From: Rhodothermales bacterium
GTDB lineage: Bacteria; Bacteroidota; Rhodothermia; Rhodothermales; VXPQ01
Assembly (NCBI GenBank): GCA_022821845.1
Contig: JAJECT010000035.1
Location: 109,973 to 173,972, forward strand
DNA length: 64,000 bases
Reading direction: 5' to 3'
Position numbers and translations under genes: made by a program. Position 1 is the first letter of the stretch. Each line of letters opens with the position of its first letter. This document shows, one piece after another, positions 12,459 to 20,182 of this stretch. The notes under the pieces are model-generated. The model was not told the origin of the DNA. It did not search any database and was given only the letters and a program-made list of their open reading frames with translations.

Positions 12459-12983
12459 TCATTTGTCCAGGCGTTCGAATATTTTTTCGAGCAACGTCCG
12501 GTCGGACAGCTCGGACACAGGGGCGTCAGCGTATGGTTTTTGTTCAACCTTGCGCGCTTTTAACTTTCCAGATAGTTTGTTTTCTGTATCGCTAACGAAA
12601 ATTGCTATGGCTTCCAAATCGTTAATAAATTGGTCGGGTTGTACAGTGGTTTGCTTCGCTATGTCTTTAACTATTCCATTCGTAGTGTTGATGGTGCATA
12701 TTCCATACCACGAAAACCGATTCCATCGGTCTTGAAAAGAACCCCTTGTATGATCTTTTAATCGATTCCCTATGCTCGCATTAGCCTTGGTTCCAGCTTG
12801 GCCAACATATACCGGTTCATAGCCTTCATAAAGAACATAAATACCTCTCTGGCTCCAGCAGTTAGTTTCTACCGTTTTTGCCTTCTGCGCGTTTTTTGGT
12901 GTGTATTGAAAGGTTCCGTATAACCCGCTATTACGCCAGTTTACGAGTTCGCGCTTCCAGAGGCGTCCGTATGCCTTGATCAT
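12459..12983 (-). CDS. GIY-YIG nuclease-like protein
   Basis: 174 aa. The GIY-YIG signature is RGIYVLYEGYEPVYVGQAG around residues 46-64, followed by IGNRLKDHTRG, where the Arg is the usual catalytic residue; a Glu in FINDLEAIAIFV could be the metal ligand. No second domain is evident. Stand-alone GIY-YIG proteins serve in repair, homing or restriction; nothing here decides. The gene lies alone between pyrG and an Ala-rich protein and is less GC-rich than its neighbours. Confidence 0.75.
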   Translation of the reverse strand: MIKAYGRLWKRELVNWRNSGLYGTFQYTPKNAQKAKTVETNCWSQRGIYVLYEGYEPVYVGQAGTKANASIGNRLKDHTRGSFQDRWNRFSWYGICTINTTNGIVKDIAKQTTVQPDQFINDLEAIAIFVSDTENKLSGKLKARKVEQKPYADAPVSELSDRTLLEKIFERLDK

Positions 12984-13038
12984 GGTGTTTTCCTTGTTTT
13001 GTGATGGGTTGGTGAGGTATTGTGTGGAACGGGTTTCT

Positions 13039-14367
13039 TTACTTCTCTACCGCTTCCCACGCTTGGGCCGCCGCCTCCCATGCCGTAGCCGCCTTGTTCG
13101 CCAGTTCCTTCAGGCCGCCCGCCTCGCTCCCGGCAACACGCCGCCAGCGCGAAGCGTTCTCCCGCGCCCGCAAAACGTGAATGTGCGCTTCCGAAGCCTC
13201 GGAGATTATTTGTGTTTCACTCCACGAACCCGAACGCGCAGCATTGGCCATGTTTTTGGATACGCGGGCCTTGTCTTGCTTGTCCGCGTTTCTGCCATCC
13301 CAGTAAACAAAGTCAAAATCCGCTTCCGCATCCCATGCCCGCGATTGTGCTTCGTACGCCGCAACAACCTTGGGGCGAAGTTCTCTGTGCGCATACGGTT
13401 GTTCGAACGCCTCCGCTACCGCTTGCCATGCGTTCCTGTATTCGGATTCGCAACCGTAAACCGAACACAATGCAAGCATGTTCTGTGCTGTTTCCGAAGC
13501 CGCCTCTTGCGCAAACGAAACATCCCGGCATGCCCTTGCAGCATCCCGCCGGGCATCTTCTTCTACAAACAAACCCGGACGCGCCGCGTTCGCCTCGAAA
13601 GCCGCAGCAACCAGTTTTTGAAGTTCATTCCCCCCCGCACACACAGCCGCCTCCGTAGCCTGCACAGCCGCCTCCCATGCCTGCGTAGCCACTTCCCCTG
13701 CCTGCGCAGCCGCTTTGTGCTCTGCGTAGTTGGAAGCGGTCTTTATTTCCGAAGTAACCTCCCGCCTCCTTGCAGCACGCCCTGGCGCATCCGCCGCATA
13801 TGCCGCCACAAGCGCTTCGTACTCCACCGCAAACGCTTCGTACTCCGCCCGCGCACCCGCAGCCCACTCCCGCAATTCCGAAGCCCTTTCCCGCAATTCC
13901 GAAGCCGCCTCCAGGTACTTTAAAGAATCCTCCCGCGATTTAGCATACTCCACCGCAAGCACCTCCTGCAGCTGTGCCTCCGCCTCCCACGCCGCCGCAA
14001 CCGCTTCCAACGCCGCCGCAACCAGTTCTTTAAGTTCGGTTTGTTCCTGCGCCTGCACGGGCAACGCCGCCAGCGTCAGGGCCGCCGCAAGAAACAGGAT
14101 TCGGCCTTGCCAAGAAACACCCCTCGCCAGCTTTTGCGCTGCGGCGAAGAAAAAGCCCAAACGACGGCGTACGCAAACCGTGCGATGCGCCGTGTTACTT
14201 TTGACACGCCCCGCAAGCGTCAGCGACAGAATTGCCGCTACGCCGCGAACCCAACGATCAGAACAAAGTCGAGGGGGGGGGGGCTCCTCGTTGTGCCCCA
14301 ACGAGTTAGGGGTACGCCCAAGCACCTCCGGCATGATAGGCCGATTGTCGGGGGAGGAGGCTGGCAT
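13039..14367 (-). CDS. exported alanine-rich coiled-coil protein of unknown function
   Basis: Longest frame 442 aa, but an apparent signal peptide (ILFLAAALTLAALPVQAQ) lies near residues 90-108, so the true start is probably internal; a TTG at 14160 would give about 373 aa with a normal basic n-region. The mature part is almost all Ala, Glu, Arg and Trp in short repeats (AWEAA, AQAWEAVEK, ASELRERASELREWA), predicting a long helical coil in the periplasm. No family recognised. An 11-base G run (14273-14283) lies upstream of the likely start. Real coding is likely because the repeat pattern follows the frame, but the start is uncertain. Confidence 0.55.
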   Translation of the reverse strand: MPASSPDNRPIMPEVLGRTPNSLGHNEEPPPPRLCSDRWVRGVAAILSLTLAGRVKSNTAHRTVCVRRRLGFFFAAAQKLARGVSWQGRILFLAAALTLAALPVQAQEQTELKELVAAALEAVAAAWEAEAQLQEVLAVEYAKSREDSLKYLEAASELRERASELREWAAGARAEYEAFAVEYEALVAAYAADAPGRAARRREVTSEIKTASNYAEHKAAAQAGEVATQAWEAAVQATEAAVCAGGNELQKLVAAAFEANAARPGLFVEEDARRDAARACRDVSFAQEAASETAQNMLALCSVYGCESEYRNAWQAVAEAFEQPYAHRELRPKVVAAYEAQSRAWDAEADFDFVYWDGRNADKQDKARVSKNMANAARSGSWSETQIISEASEAHIHVLRARENASRWRRVAGSEAGGLKELANKAATAWEAAAQAWEAVEK

Positions 14368-14492
14368 GGTTCGTACCGAGAGGAATGTTTACTGAAAACT
14401 GATGGTGGTTCATAATGATACGAAATTGAGAATTGTAATGTCAAGCCGGGGGGCGCATTTTTCTTTTCGCCGCCGCGCCGTATCTTGATCGG

Positions 14493-14713
14493 CACGGTCC
14501 CGGCTTGCCCGGAAATGGTTACGCGGGTATGTGAATAGCGGGCGCTTTCGGCTGCCGCAAAGTTCAGGGGGCATCTCTCCACGGTTACTTGCAGGATCGG
14601 AACAGGTGCGGTGCTTTGCGGTGCCCCCGCTGCGCTTCATTGCAGTTTGCCGTTAACCGCGCTGTCTGCATGGCAACGCCCTCTCGGCACGATCCGAGGG
14701 GGCGTTTTCTTTT
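14493..14713 (+). ncRNA. candidate small RNA ending at a strong terminator
   Basis: A TATCTTG element at 14481-14487, similar to that of the rho promoter, is followed by about 220 bases with several hairpin-forming blocks (for example GCGG..CCGC around 14548-14570) and then a near-perfect 12-bp stem with a T tract. No convincing protein is read across it. I could not match it to 6S, SRP, tmRNA or RNase P signatures. No good -35 box is visible. Treat as a candidate transcript only. Confidence 0.3.
14676..14713 (+). terminator. intrinsic terminator
   Basis: The stem ACGCCCTCTCGG (14676-14687) pairs with CCGAGGGGGCGT (14694-14705), with one G-T wobble and a 6-base loop, followed by TTTTCTTTT. 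It is the clearest intrinsic terminator in the window, yet no annotated plus-strand gene ends just before it, which suggests an unrecognised transcript upstream. Confidence 0.8.
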
Positions 14714-14859
14714 GCGTCCCGAGAAGTGCCCCGGTCCCGGAACATACCCGGCTCCCCGGCCCTATCCGACGGGCGGAGTGCTGGGCATACCCCGCATTTC
14801 CTCTGGGGAAAGGGCAAATTCCCGGCTTGGCAAACAGGCAAATTTTAATTATTTAACCC

Positions 14860-14887
14860 TTGACTTTTGCCGCCTAAATAGTTTAAC
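14860..14887 (+). promoter_or_regulatory. probable promoter of the coiled-coil gene pair
   Basis: TTGACT at 14860-14865 and TTTAAC at 14882-14887, 16 bases apart, in an AT-rich patch about 130 bases before the gene at 15019. The TTGAC core and spacing resemble the mraZ and rho promoters of this window. Confidence 0.4.
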
Positions 14888-15018
14888 TTGCAGGCCTCCC
14901 GTCAGGGAAAGCCCCCGAAAGAACCATCGCTTGACGTCATGAACAATGAATGATTTCATGAGCAATGAAACAGAACGCTGGAAACGGTATATCAAACCGT
15001 ACCAACACTCCGCAAGCC

Positions 15019-15318
15019 ATGATTGACACGCTTTCCATCGCCAGCGATCTCGTCGCGGCGGGCGTCGCAAAGCCTCAGGCCGAAGCCCATGCCAGGGCCA
15101 TTGCGAGCGCCGTCGGGCAGCAGTACGGGGACCTCGCCACGAAAGACTTCGTGCGCAGCGAGATAGGCGCGTTGCGGGCGGAAATGAACGCAGAGACAAG
15201 CTCCATCAGGGCAGACATGAGTACCATGGAGGTCCGCCTTGTGCGCTGGATAGTCGGGGCGGGCTTCGTTTATACGGGTCTCTTGCTTGCCATCATTCGC
15301 TTCGCGTTCTTGCCATAA
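15019..15318 (+). CDS. DUF1640-like coiled-coil protein with C-terminal membrane helix (copy 1)
   Basis: 99 aa from the ATG at 15019 (a 117-aa version from 14965 is possible). N-terminal block MIDTLSIASDLVAAGVAKP, then an Ala-rich helix, DLATKDFVRSEIGALRAEM, a coil, and a C-terminal transmembrane helix (IVGAGFVYTGLLLAIIRF). This is the CCDC90/DUF1640-like layout. The start at 15019 is preferred because the paralogue at 15366 begins at the same Met and the two share sequence up to CCGCAAGCC just upstream. Molecular role unknown. Confidence 0.7.
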   Translation: MIDTLSIASDLVAAGVAKPQAEAHARAIASAVGQQYGDLATKDFVRSEIGALRAEMNAETSSIRADMSTMEVRLVRWIVGAGFVYTGLLLAIIRFAFLP

Positions 15319-15365
15319 ACCCGCGCCGAGAACGTATACCCTGCACTGTTAATCCGCCGCAAGCC

Positions 15366-15815
15366 ATGATTGACACGCTTTCCATCGCCAGCGATCTCGT
15401 CGCGGCGGGCATCGCAAAGCCTCAGGCCGAAGCCCATGCCAGGGCCATTGCGAACGCCGTCGCGCGGCAGCACGGAGATCTTGCCACGAAGGACTTCGTG
15501 CGTAGCGAAATAAATTCCCTGCGGTCGGAAATGATTGGAGAAATAGGCTCGCTGCGGTCGGATATGACCCGAGAGATAGGCTCCCTGCGGTCGGACATGA
15601 CCCGAGAAATAGGCGCTCTGCGGACAGGTGCGAGCGGAGGCACGCGCAACCTGCGGCCAGTAGTACCGGGAAAAACGGGCTGTCCGATAGAAGGAATGAG
15701 GTTATTGCGGGCAGAAATGCGCGCCATGGAAATTCGCCTTGTGCACTGGATAGTCGGAACGACTTTAACCACCATTGCACTCTTGTTCTTCGCGTTGCAT
15801 TTCGTATCGTCGTAA
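15366..15815 (+). CDS. DUF1640-like coiled-coil protein with C-terminal membrane helix (copy 2)
   Basis: 149 aa. The first 35 codons are nearly identical at DNA level to the gene at 15019, indicating a recent tandem duplication. The coil is expanded by about three and a half 11-residue repeats (EIGSLRSDMTR), one every 33 bases, a hendecad pattern expected for a right-handed coiled coil. After a spacer with GCPIEGMRLL comes MEIRLVHWIVGTTLTTIALLF, the membrane helix. Unknown function; probably forms an oligomeric membrane-tethered coil. Confidence 0.75.
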   Translation: MIDTLSIASDLVAAGIAKPQAEAHARAIANAVARQHGDLATKDFVRSEINSLRSEMIGEIGSLRSDMTREIGSLRSDMTREIGALRTGASGGTRNLRPVVPGKTGCPIEGMRLLRAEMRAMEIRLVHWIVGTTLTTIALLFFALHFVSS

Positions 15816-16063
15816 TCGGCGCAGCCTGAAACCCGTCCGCCCGCCGCTACAGGTTCTCCGCCCGCCGCGCACCCCGCCATTATATAATAGGGGCGCGCTC
15901 CGCCTCGCCGTGCGGTCAGATTTCCCGCCGCCGGGCGTCGCTCCGCGTCCGAATTCCCCCTTTGCCGCGTTCCGAGGGCAAAATATATCCGTGTCGTACA
16001 TATATTGAGCATATTAATGTATAAAAATACCGGCTCCACAGCGATTTTTTTCCCATAAAACCC

Positions 16064-16117
16064 TTGACATTACAAATTTCCGCCGTAATTTGGCCAAGCG
16101 AGTGGGGAAAAGTGGGG
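16064..16117 (+). promoter_or_regulatory. mraZ promoter with two MraZ-type operator boxes
   Basis: TTGACA at 16064-16069 and TAATTT at 16086-16091, 16 bases apart, form a good promoter. Just downstream are two direct TGGGG boxes at 16103-16107 and 16113-16117 separated by five bases, exactly the TGGGN-N5-TGGGN arrangement bound by MraZ at dcw promoters in other bacteria. The boxes fall at or just after the expected start of transcription, suited to repression. Confidence 0.75.
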
Positions 16118-16205
16118 AACATTCCCATGCTTTGAACGGTGAATCGCCCTAACGCGCCGAATGCGTTATCCGGTTCACGATTCCATCCGCTGCTTCTTTG
16201 GCATT

Positions 16206-16658
16206 ATGGCAAGCTTCAAGGGACAGGCAGAATACTCCGTAGACAGCAAGGGTCGCATAGCGATCCCGGCCAGGATGCGGAATGCCCTGCGCCCGGAAGC
16301 GAACAACAGCTTTACGATTACGCGCGGCTTCGAGCAATGCATCCTCTTGTTTCCGATGGACGAGTGGGAAAGACGCGAAGCGGAAATCGCCCGGCTGAAC
16401 ACGTATCGATCCGAAGCGCGCAGTTTCGTGCGGACGATCATGCGCTGGGCGGACGAGACGAAGATGGATGGGCAAGGGCGGATCGTGGTTCCGAAGAACC
16501 TGATCGAATTTGCCGGCCTCGAAAGCGCCGTGCTAATCATTGGCGTACTGGATCGTATCGAAATCTGGAATCCGAAGACGTTCGCCGCCCAGGCCGAGCA
16601 GGAAGCGGACTACCCGGCGGTGGCGGAGCGGATTTTCGAGATGGGCAGAGATCTGTAG
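16206..16658 (+). CDS. mraZ: transcriptional regulator MraZ
   Basis: 150 aa. Two AbrB-like SpoVT halves: FKGQAEYSVDSKGRIAIPAR near the start and DGQGRIVVPKNLIEFAGLE near residues 85-103, each with the DxxGR loop that contacts DNA. MraZ forms rings that bind direct TGGGN repeats upstream of its own gene and adjusts expression of the division cluster. Start chosen at 16206 because MASFKGQAEYSVD aligns with the family N-terminus; an in-frame ATG at 16161 would add 15 atypical residues. First gene of the dcw cluster. Confidence 0.95.
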   Translation: MASFKGQAEYSVDSKGRIAIPARMRNALRPEANNSFTITRGFEQCILLFPMDEWERREAEIARLNTYRSEARSFVRTIMRWADETKMDGQGRIVVPKNLIEFAGLESAVLIIGVLDRIEIWNPKTFAAQAEQEADYPAVAERIFEMGRDL

Positions 16659-16720
16659 CGCCATAAACGGCGGAAAATTTTCCGTCACAGAGGATGACAG
16701 GAGGAGATGGACATAAACGA

Positions 16721-17710
16721 ATGGGGAATACAGGAGGGTGCGAGTTCGCAACCTCGTTCCACATTCCTGTTCTTTGCAAGGCTGTAACAGAAGGACTGAT
16801 TACGAAAACCGGCGGCGTGTACGTGGATACTACCTTGGGTGGGGGTGGACACAGTGCTGCGTTGCTCGAGTTGTTATCACCGAGAGGCAGGGTGTTCGGC
16901 GTCGATCGCGACGTCGAGGCGCTCGATGCATCTTGCAGCAGACTCGTCGCCGACTTGGAGCGCGGGCGGTTTACGCCTCTTCGGGGCAATTTCGAACATA
17001 TCGAACAATTGCTCGACGAAGCCGGAGAGGCGCAGGTGGACGGTCTGGTGGCGGACCTTGGGGTCTCGTCCCGCCAGATCGACGCCGCCTCGCGCGGATT
17101 CAGTTATCTCGCCGAAGGGGCGCTCGACATGCGCATGGATATGCGTGGGGGGCGCACCGCCCGCGAAATAGTAAATTCGTGGGATCGGGAGATGCTGAAA
17201 GAGGTGTTCTCGAAGTATGGCGAAGAGCCTCGGTCGGGCCGGATCGCGCGCGCGATCGTGGAGGCCCGGCCGCTCGAGAGCACAACGGAACTGGCCGACG
17301 CGGTTCGCGGCGTAACGCCGTCGCGCGAGGCGATTCGGACCCTCTCTCGCGTATTTCAGGCGCTGCGGATCGTGGTGAATCGCGAACTGGAAGCGCTGGA
17401 GCGATTGCTCGAAGCGTCGGCCCGCGTGGTTCGGCCCGGGGGGCGGATGGCTGTGATAAGCTATCACTCGCTTGAGGACAGAAGGGTCAAACGGTTTTTC
17501 AGAAACGGGAATTTCGAGCGGGAGCCGCTTCGCGACGCGTACGGCAATCCGCTCATCCCGTGGAAGGAACGCATGCGGAAGCCGATCCGACCGGACGCCG
17601 AGGAGGTGGAAGCCAACCCGCGGTCGCGCAGCGCGCGCCTCCGCATCGCGGAGCGCACGGAACGGGCGTGGCCTCCGGACGCGGTCGCGCAGACGACGAC
17701 CAGGCGATGA
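16721..17710 (+). CDS. rsmH: 16S rRNA m4C1402 methyltransferase
   Basis: 329 aa from 16721 (338 from 16694). SAM-binding motif YVDTTLGGGGHSAALLELL, then VDGLVADLGVSSRQID, the family insert with FSYLAEGALDMRMDM, and the C-terminal motif GGRMAVISYHSLEDRRVKRF. It methylates N4 of C1402 in 16S rRNA and is usually second in the dcw cluster. An AGGAGG lies at 16699-16704, rather far from 16721, so the start is uncertain between the two ATGs. Confidence 0.95.
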   Translation: MGNTGGCEFATSFHIPVLCKAVTEGLITKTGGVYVDTTLGGGGHSAALLELLSPRGRVFGVDRDVEALDASCSRLVADLERGRFTPLRGNFEHIEQLLDEAGEAQVDGLVADLGVSSRQIDAASRGFSYLAEGALDMRMDMRGGRTAREIVNSWDREMLKEVFSKYGEEPRSGRIARAIVEARPLESTTELADAVRGVTPSREAIRTLSRVFQALRIVVNRELEALERLLEASARVVRPGGRMAVISYHSLEDRRVKRFFRNGNFEREPLRDAYGNPLIPWKERMRKPIRPDAEEVEANPRSRSARLRIAERTERAWPPDAVAQTTTRR

Positions 17711-17716
17711 ACGAAC

Positions 17717-18166
17717 GTGTGCGTCATGTACAATCCCGAAAAACATATCCTGAACAGTTTCGAAGAAGCCGATCCGGCTTCGGAGCCGGTTCGCCTTGAA
17801 CCGTCCCGCCAGGGGCACGCGCTGCCCGGCTGGTCGGATATCCAGGGCCTGAACCAGCGCAAATCAGCTCCGCTTCGGGGCGGAGCCGCTTTTCTAAGCC
17901 GCATTTCGACGGTGCGGTTCGCCCTGTTCGTGGTGGGGTTCGGTATACTCTTTACGCTGTATGTGGGGCATGTTCATACGACCCGGCGCATTCTGTCGGA
18001 ACTCGAACGGGAGCGCCAGGAAAATCTGCGGCTTCACTTGCAGTACAACCGTCTGAAAGGGGATTTCGATCAGATGGTTGGCCCCTCCGTCATCTACGAA
18101 CGCGCCCATGCGTTGGGGCTCGTTACGGATCCCGCGCCCGGGCCTCCGGTCGAGATAGAGGAATGA
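17717..18166 (+). CDS. ftsL: cell division protein FtsL-like
   Basis: 149 aa from GTG 17717, or 146 from ATG 17726. Topology fits FtsL: cytoplasmic part of about 65 residues, one transmembrane helix (FALFVVGFGILFTLYV), then a periplasmic leucine-zipper-like coil (RILSELERERQENLRLHLQY) and a short tail with IYERAHALGLV. FtsL bridges FtsB and FtsQ in the divisome. Sequence conservation in this family is low, so the call rests on topology and position between rsmH and ftsI. Confidence 0.85.
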   Translation: MCVMYNPEKHILNSFEEADPASEPVRLEPSRQGHALPGWSDIQGLNQRKSAPLRGGAAFLSRISTVRFALFVVGFGILFTLYVGHVHTTRRILSELERERQENLRLHLQYNRLKGDFDQMVGPSVIYERAHALGLVTDPAPGPPVEIEE

Positions 18167-18214
18167 CAGGAATCATGCGAACAAGACGCAAGACGTTTTC
18201 AAGAGATCGCGCAC

Positions 18215-20182
18215 GTGGATGCAAAGGACGCCATACTGATTCGGATGTACGCGGCGCTGACGGCGCTGTGCCTGCTGCCCCTGCTCGTTGTCGGGCAGGT
18301 CTTCCGCATTCATCTTACGGAGGGCGGCGACCTGCGGGATCAGGGGGAGCGGCAAACCAATTCGTTCGTCGGCATTCCAGCGATGCGGGGGGCTATCTAT
18401 GATCGGGCGGGCCGGACGCTGGCGGTGAATACGGCGCGCTACGATCTGGCGATCGATCCAACGGTTTCCGGCTTCGACGCGCAGCGAGACGCGTTCTTTG
18501 AAAGATTGTCAAAACTGACCGGCGCGTCCGCGGCGCATTACCGACAGCGCGTGCGCGAACGAACCAGTCCGCAGTACGCGCCGCTGGTTCGGGGCCTGTC
18601 CGAGGAGCAGAAGGAGGAAGCGCTGCGCTGGGAGACGCCCGGCGTTATCCTCGACCCGGCCTTTGCCCGCCGGTACAATCACGGACAAACCGCTTCGCAC
18701 ATACTGGGCTACGTGAATTCCGACGGGATCGGGCTAAGCGGCCTGGAACTGCAGTACGACGAGCATTTGCGGGGGGTGGACGGGCGGCGGCCCGTGCAGC
18801 GCAACCGGCTGGGCCGGATCAGGACGTTCGTTTCCGGCAAAGTGGTCGAGCCGGTGCATGGAGCGTCCCTTGTCTTGACCATCGACCTGCTGCGGCAGAC
18901 CATTCTGGAGGAAGAACTGGCGCGGGGCGTCGCGGAAACGGAAGCGCTGTCTGCCTCGGCGGTGGCGCTGGATCCGCGCACCGGCGCGGTGCTCGCCCTG
19001 GCCAATGCGCCTGCGTTCGATCCCAACCGGGCGGGGGCGTATCCGGCGGAATTGCGACGCAACCGCGTGATTACGGACCGGATGGAGCCGGGCTCCACGT
19101 TCAAACTCGTGTCCGCCGTTTCTGCCATCGAACAGGGCCTGGTCCAGATGGAAGAGGTGATCGACACCGGGGACGGATGGGCCGTGGTGCATGGACGGAC
19201 GTTCACCGATACGCGCGCGCGCGGGGCCATCCCGTTTCGGGAAGTGATTTCGCTTTCGAGCAATGTGGGGACGGCGAAAGTAGTCTCCCGAGCAGATCGG
19301 GATACGTTTTATGCGCATGCCCGCCGTTTCGGGTTCGGACAGCGCACGGGGATCGATCTTCCGGGCGAGGTGCAGGGATCGCTGAAGCCGCCCGACGAGT
19401 GGAGCGCCGCGACGCTGACGGCCATGGGCATCGGGTACGAAGTGGACGTTACGCTTTTGCAGACGGCCGTGGCCTACGCCGCGCTTGCGAACGGCGGGCG
19501 GCGCGTAGCGCCGCATGTGGTCGCCGAGCGGCGCGACGTAACCGGGCGAACCACATGGAAAGCCCCGCAGGATTCTGTGCGGCGGGCGTTCAGGTCCTCC
19601 ACGGCGGAAACCATTCTGCCCGCGTTTCTGGGCGCGGTGGAACGGGGCACGGCGACCCGCGCGCAGATAGCGGGCCTGAAGGTGGCGGGCAAAACGGGCA
19701 CGTCCCTCAAGGCAGAGGACGGCGGCTATCGCGAGGATGCGTACCGGGCTTCGTTTGCAGGATTTTTTCCGGCGGACGATCCGCAGATCGTGCTGGTCGT
19801 GGCCGTGGACGAGCCGCAAACGTTCCAGCATGGGGGGCAGGTGGCCGCGCCGATTTTTCAGCGCGCCGCCGCCCGCTGGCTTGCTACGTTTCCCGAACTG
19901 TCCCGGCAGGCGTTTTCGGCTGTGCAACGGGCGCCCGAGGCTGCGCCGGACGAGTCCGGGGTCGCGCGTCCCGTATCGCTGCGGAATCAAAGCGAAACGG
20001 AAGCGGCGCCCCTAACCGCCCATGCCCTTCCCGATTTTCGGGGATGGACCATGCGCGAGGCGGCCCACTGGTTGTCGCGCCGGAATATCCCGCTCCGCAT
20101 CGAGGGGAAAGGGGTCGTATCGGCCCAATACCCCGAAGCCGGACATCCTCCGGGACAAACCGTCGTGCTACAATCCCGATGA
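18215..20182 (+). CDS. ftsI: penicillin-binding protein, peptidoglycan transpeptidase FtsI
   Basis: 655 aa from a GTG start; an ATG at 18245 is the alternative. N-terminal membrane anchor (ALTALCLLPLLVVG), pedestal domain from GIPAMRGAIYDRAGR, and a transpeptidase domain with the catalytic triad motifs STFK (294-297), SSN (348-350) and KTGT (493-496). A C-terminal PASTA-like domain (about 605-655, PDFRGWTMREAAHWLSRR) is present, as in many FtsI/Spo-type PBPs of this phylum. It cross-links septal peptidoglycan. The stop overlaps murE by four bases. Confidence 0.96.
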   Translation: MDAKDAILIRMYAALTALCLLPLLVVGQVFRIHLTEGGDLRDQGERQTNSFVGIPAMRGAIYDRAGRTLAVNTARYDLAIDPTVSGFDAQRDAFFERLSKLTGASAAHYRQRVRERTSPQYAPLVRGLSEEQKEEALRWETPGVILDPAFARRYNHGQTASHILGYVNSDGIGLSGLELQYDEHLRGVDGRRPVQRNRLGRIRTFVSGKVVEPVHGASLVLTIDLLRQTILEEELARGVAETEALSASAVALDPRTGAVLALANAPAFDPNRAGAYPAELRRNRVITDRMEPGSTFKLVSAVSAIEQGLVQMEEVIDTGDGWAVVHGRTFTDTRARGAIPFREVISLSSNVGTAKVVSRADRDTFYAHARRFGFGQRTGIDLPGEVQGSLKPPDEWSAATLTAMGIGYEVDVTLLQTAVAYAALANGGRRVAPHVVAERRDVTGRTTWKAPQDSVRRAFRSSTAETILPAFLGAVERGTATRAQIAGLKVAGKTGTSLKAEDGGYREDAYRASFAGFFPADDPQIVLVVAVDEPQTFQHGGQVAAPIFQRAAARWLATFPELSRQAFSAVQRAPEAAPDESGVARPVSLRNQSETEAAPLTAHALPDFRGWTMREAAHWLSRRNIPLRIEGKGVVSAQYPEAGHPPGQTVVLQSR

